Made by a program: the position numbers and the translations under genes
Notes under the pieces: model-generated
What the model saw: the letters and a program-made list of their open reading frames with translations, nothing else
Told to the model about the DNA's origin: nothing
The model's database searches: none
Assembly (NCBI GenBank): GCA_004802705.1
Contig: SGPL01000101.1
Location: 1-64,000, forward strand
Length of the DNA stretch: 64,000 nt
Source: Bondarzewia mesenterica
Taxonomy: Eukaryota; Basidiomycota; Agaricomycetes; Russulales; Bondarzewiaceae
Reading direction: 5' to 3'
Shown here: one piece after another, positions 60,680-64,000 of the stretch
How the letters are laid out: each line of letters begins with the position of its first letter
Position numbering within the stretch: the first letter of the stretch is position 1

Positions 60680-61089
60680 CTACCAAACCCCGAAGAAGAT
60701 CTTCCACCACGGTCTCCCGATGCCTTTTTGACTCTTCTCAAATCCTTCCACAAGACGCTCGTAGTGGTGTGGCATAGAAGCTGGCTTGACGATCTTTTTT
60801 GGGAGAGGGTACTGCAAGAGAAGGGAAAAGAAAAAAATGTGGAGATCGCGTGAGTACGCAGGTGTGTGCGTGAACAGACAGGTGAGAAAAGGGAAGGCAA
60901 GCGGACTTTCTTCAAGATGTGGTTCTCCTGAAGCGCGCGTGCCGCAGTGACGGCCTCCGGTGTCAGACTGGGGTGTTCAGCGAGCGAATTCATGAATGTT
61001 TTGAGCTGCATGTTCGGTCTGAGAGGATCGACTGGCCATTCTGCAGCGACGCGACGAAGCTGCTTTGCGAGCTTGGTCGAGGTCGACAT
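60680..61089 (-). CDS. Mitochondrial bc1 assembly factor, UQCC2/CBP6-like
   Basis: Small mitochondrial protein of the UQCC2/Cbp6 type, which assists cytochrome b translation and complex III assembly. Two exons, 61089-60907 and 60811-60680, giving 104 residues. Recognised by AAEWPVDPLRPNMQLKTFM, EAVTAARALQENH and the C-terminal block PASMPHHYERLVEGFEKSQK then GRPWWKIFFGVW. The family call rests on memory of fungal sequences and is not certain; a LYR-like or other small mitochondrial protein is the alternative. No classical signal peptide is visible. Confidence 0.72.
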
Positions 61090-61747
61090 GGTCGTTGACG
61101 TTAGTCGGAGTTTGAATCTCGTAGGAAGGAATGAGTTCGGCTAGGTTCGGCTTCCATAACCTGGCCGAATTACGGAATGACCTTTGATTCCTCTGGGTCT
61201 GAGTCCCTTGTGCTATCATTGCGGTTTGTTCGCCGCCGCTCGTCGTCGATGTTGCATATGTCATTGGTAGGTAACGGCATACAACCCTCGGGCTGTTGGA
61301 GGCACTAGAAGTGCTGAAGACCCCTCTCGCGGCGAATCTCATGCATGGTCACTCCGGCCAGGAATCGAACTTATGCCACATCCCACGCAGATGATACACT
61401 CGCCTCTCCCGGGAGTGAGCAGCTCGCGCAGATTCTCTCTTTGCGCACGTCGCGGTGCATCTCATCCGTCTGGACCTCTTTGTGTTGATTTGTATTCATT
61501 TCTACGGCCCAATTTTGATCATTTTGATATTCAACAGCCTTCTTAGGGACTTGGTCCTGCATCTCTCACCACCTTTATCTTACACTGCAATGGCAAGTCC
61601 ACGTATGTCCTTGTCAATGCGGTGGAAGACCCGATTCTAAGCTAGGTGGACGTCGATAATTCTACCGCTTCGAGATTGCACCGTGACGCACCTTTACTCA
61701 GCACAGCGATGCCAACGCATATTCTGTCTCTCTTCTTTTATCGAAAG
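61090..61747. other. Intergenic
   Basis: Divergent upstream region between the small mitochondrial protein and the lipase. No gene seen. Confidence 0.4.
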
Positions 61748-63519
61748 TATGTATCCGTTGATCTGGTCAATTTGCGCTCTTCTGGTCCCAAAGCGTTTCC
61801 CGCGGAGTCTCGTGTTCTTGCTGCTAATTCTACCGAATCCTTTCAACCCGCATGTCCTTGCTAACACCATTCAGATGATGTATGCGATTTGTGAGTATTC
61901 TGTACTTATTATGTCTTCCTTAGGTCAAGGAGGCGGCTTTGTCACGACGGTGGAGCTGCAAGCGTCATATGTCTCGGTCACTCGCACGCTCTCATCGTGG
62001 GTGGACGACCACTACTTTTTTTGTTCCGCGGTCACTACGTCACTCATCGAGATGGACGACTACCTCTCTTACCAGCTTTTTACCGCGTGTTCACTTCAAC
62101 TTTCTTTAATTGATTCAACGAGCCACGTTTTTGCGGATTCAATACGATGACGCTCGGGACAATTCTCAGACCGCTNNNNACNTNCTCGGTCAATATAGAA
62201 TATAACTCATACGGATACATCCTTGTTAGTTCAAGAATATCTTGACTGGGACTCAGGGCTTTGTCGGACGTGATGACCAGAGGAAAGAAATCGTCGTCGC
62301 GTTCCGAGGCAGTCAAGACCTCGAAGACTTTCTTCTTGGTTTGTGTTCACTGATTCTTCATTGCATGCGTGTCTCAACACGTCCCAATCATTTTTGCTCT
62401 TGCAGATGGAAATCTTTTTCTAGTGCCATTCGCGTCGCCCGGAATTTTGCTGAATTCGTCAGAACCTGTGGATGCACACGCAGGCTTTCTCTCGGGGTAC
62501 AACTCCGTTGCTCAGACGGTATTATCTGAGGTTAAGTCACAACTCAATAAGCACAAAGGATATTCGATTATATTGACCGGTGAAGCACACATCAAAGGCT
62601 AGAGCTTGCTGTGACTTATCGACGATTGCCAGGTCACTCTTTGGGCGGCGCTCTTGCCTCCATCGCAAGCGTCTCGATTAAGTCTAACCTTCCCATAGCA
62701 GGTGTCCGGCTCTTTACATTTGGTGCGGTATTATTTGCATTTTTCATCGTCGCACAATTGTTAAGAGGGGCGCAGGACAACCGAGAACGGGCAACGAAGG
62801 GTACGCAAATCTTGTGCAGGATGTTGTTGGAAGTGACAATATCTTCAGGGGTATGAACTTCAAATCCAGCTTGCGTCTTCTTTTTTGAACTATTGTTGAC
62901 TGTTTGACATGCAAATAGCGGTTCATACGTTTGGTGAGTGATACTCAGCATCGGAGATTTTCCCTCTGTTCATGCAACCGCACATATGCGCATAGATGGT
63001 GTCCCAACAATGGTCCCAGAAAGTCTAGGCTATCGCCATCAGTACGCTGTCGCTCTTGGTACTAGTCACCTTCGACTGTATACTAAACTGTCTTATGTCG
63101 TTCCAGTGAAAGAGAGTTTTGGCAGTTCGAAGAACCTCGTAATCTCTCTTCCCTTTTCCCTGAAATACCGGACGATTGACTCATCATCCTCAGCGGATCC
63201 CAGTACCGTCGTTCTATGCCAAGGGCCTGAAGATCCCTCATGCAGCGACTCGATACGTGAGTTGGGAATTATCTCTGACCCTCTTTCCCACGCTTATTTG
63301 TGTCTAGCTTCTTCTGGGATCAATCTTGCTCATGCCGTGTATTTTGGTCAAAGTGAGCTTTTCCGCTCACTTACTGCTGTGGCAGAGCTTGATACATGCC
63401 TTCCATATTATAGTCATGACTACGGACGCTACTCTGTGCTTGTGACTTCCTGTCTAATCGTCCATTCTATCATCTTGCACTTGATGTTTGTAATCGTTGT
63501 ATGCATGCGTCCAGTATAA
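61748..63519 (+). CDS. Class-3 lipase / feruloyl esterase-like protein, 5' end unresolved
   Basis: Alpha/beta-hydrolase of the fungal lipase-3 family, acting on triglycerides or esterified phenolics outside the cell. Supported exons: 62242(or earlier)-62338, 62406-62579, 62633-62722, 62776-62850, 62919-62933, 62996-63041, 63107-63138, 63194-63256 and 63308-63519. They spell GFVGRDDQRKEIVVAFRGS, VDAHAGFLSGYNSVA, the nucleophile elbow GHSLGGALASIA, FGQPRTGNEGYANLVQDV, FRAVHTFDGVPTMVP (catalytic Asp), CQGPEDPSCSDSI and INLAHAVYFGQ (catalytic His). The AVHTF exon is 15 nt. Upstream of 62242 the N-terminus is unclear; ambiguous bases sit at 62177-62184 and the hydrophobic stretch at 61748-61850 may be a signal peptide. 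The last exon may end earlier, at FGQ. Confidence 0.72.
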
Positions 63520-63874
63520 TCAATATTTCATGCAAATTTTTTCACTCCGGGACTATTGTTCTTGACCTGTACATCTAGGGCGTTCATATTGTACATCGTT
63601 CAGGACACAACGTAGAACTACACGGTATAACCAGATCACAAACAAAAGGACCGTTTTACACGTACTATGGTATCAATTTATGACTGGCAACAGTGTTGGT
63701 ATAACAACAACGGTAATCGACATTGTGACATGAGGTGAGAAAGCAGATAGCAAAGCGATAATGGAGAAGATATAAAGTTATACGCAATAACGTCCAACAA
63801 ACATGATGATAACAGAGAATAGAAGAGGGAAAGGAACCACACGGAACGAAATACAGGAAATGGAACATCACGAG
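63520..63874. other. Intergenic
   Basis: No gene recognised; convergent 3' ends. Confidence 0.4.
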
Positions 63875-64000
63875 CTAAGAAGTTCTAAAACTTGTTGCAA
63901 AGTCCGAATGTCTAGTGACCGACCGTTCCGCCTCTGCAACGCCTGCATGATCATCGTCTGATCTGCCGGCTGACTGACCCGAGCAGCCAGCGCAGAAGCA
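63875..64000 (-). CDS. 3' end of an unidentified gene, cut by the window
   Basis: The minus strand from the window edge reads an uninterrupted frame ending MIMQALQRRNGRSLDIRTLQ then QVLELLSS and a TAG. The regular Leu/Gln pattern looks like real coding sequence, but it is too short to assign. Confidence 0.45.
   Translation of the reverse strand, partial: CFCAGCSGQSAGRSDDDHAGVAEAERSVTRHSDFATSFRTS

Overview
The window looks like nuclear DNA of an agaricomycete basidiomycete. Genes carry many short introns of about 45-110 nt. There are three STE3-type seven-helix pheromone receptors and two farnesylated (CaaX) pheromone precursors, and several genes give their best matches (by recognition from memory) to mushroom-type proteins. 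Exon coordinates are my own splice models, built by following GT/GC..AG borders that keep frame and family motifs. Most models close exactly in frame, but none was checked by a search.

Layout. 1-13,895 is transposon-dominated and gene-poor: long inverted repeats (one with tRNA-like promoter boxes), a possible LTR-like stretch, ambiguous bases, a decayed Helitron (about 4,898-10,320) whose stop codons look like C-to-T decay, a 555-bp hAT-like insertion inside it with an 8-bp target duplication, and a second terminal-inverted-repeat family. 13,896-34,302 is a candidate B (pheromone/receptor) mating-type locus: receptors at 13,896, 16,742 and 26,105 (all minus), a pheromone gene at 28,221 (plus) divergent from the third receptor, and a second pheromone gene at 34,171 (minus). 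A coiled-coil membrane protein, a cytochrome P450, a BTB remnant, a sirtuin and an unrecognised RG-rich protein lie between them.

35,150-64,000 is a compact housekeeping region: CNOT11 (CCR4-NOT), a trehalose-6-phosphate synthase-type regulatory subunit, a secreted GH16 glucanase, a dihydroneopterin aldolase, EMC1, a UBC7-type E2 enzyme, a PPxY membrane protein, mitochondrial ribosomal protein S19, a Cla4-type PAK kinase, NOC2, a UQCC2/CBP6-like respiratory assembly factor and a class-3 lipase. EMC1 and the UBC7-type E2 both belong to ER membrane protein quality control and are transcribed divergently. The receptors, the pheromones and the PAK kinase are all parts known from fungal mating and polarity signalling, but only the receptors and pheromones form a recognisable locus.

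Quality notes: runs of N occur at 4,333-4,500, 11,590, 31,538 and 62,177-62,184. Two conserved genes (dihydroneopterin aldolase and the PAK kinase) each carry a single extra A in a homopolymer, which more likely reflects assembly error than inactivation.
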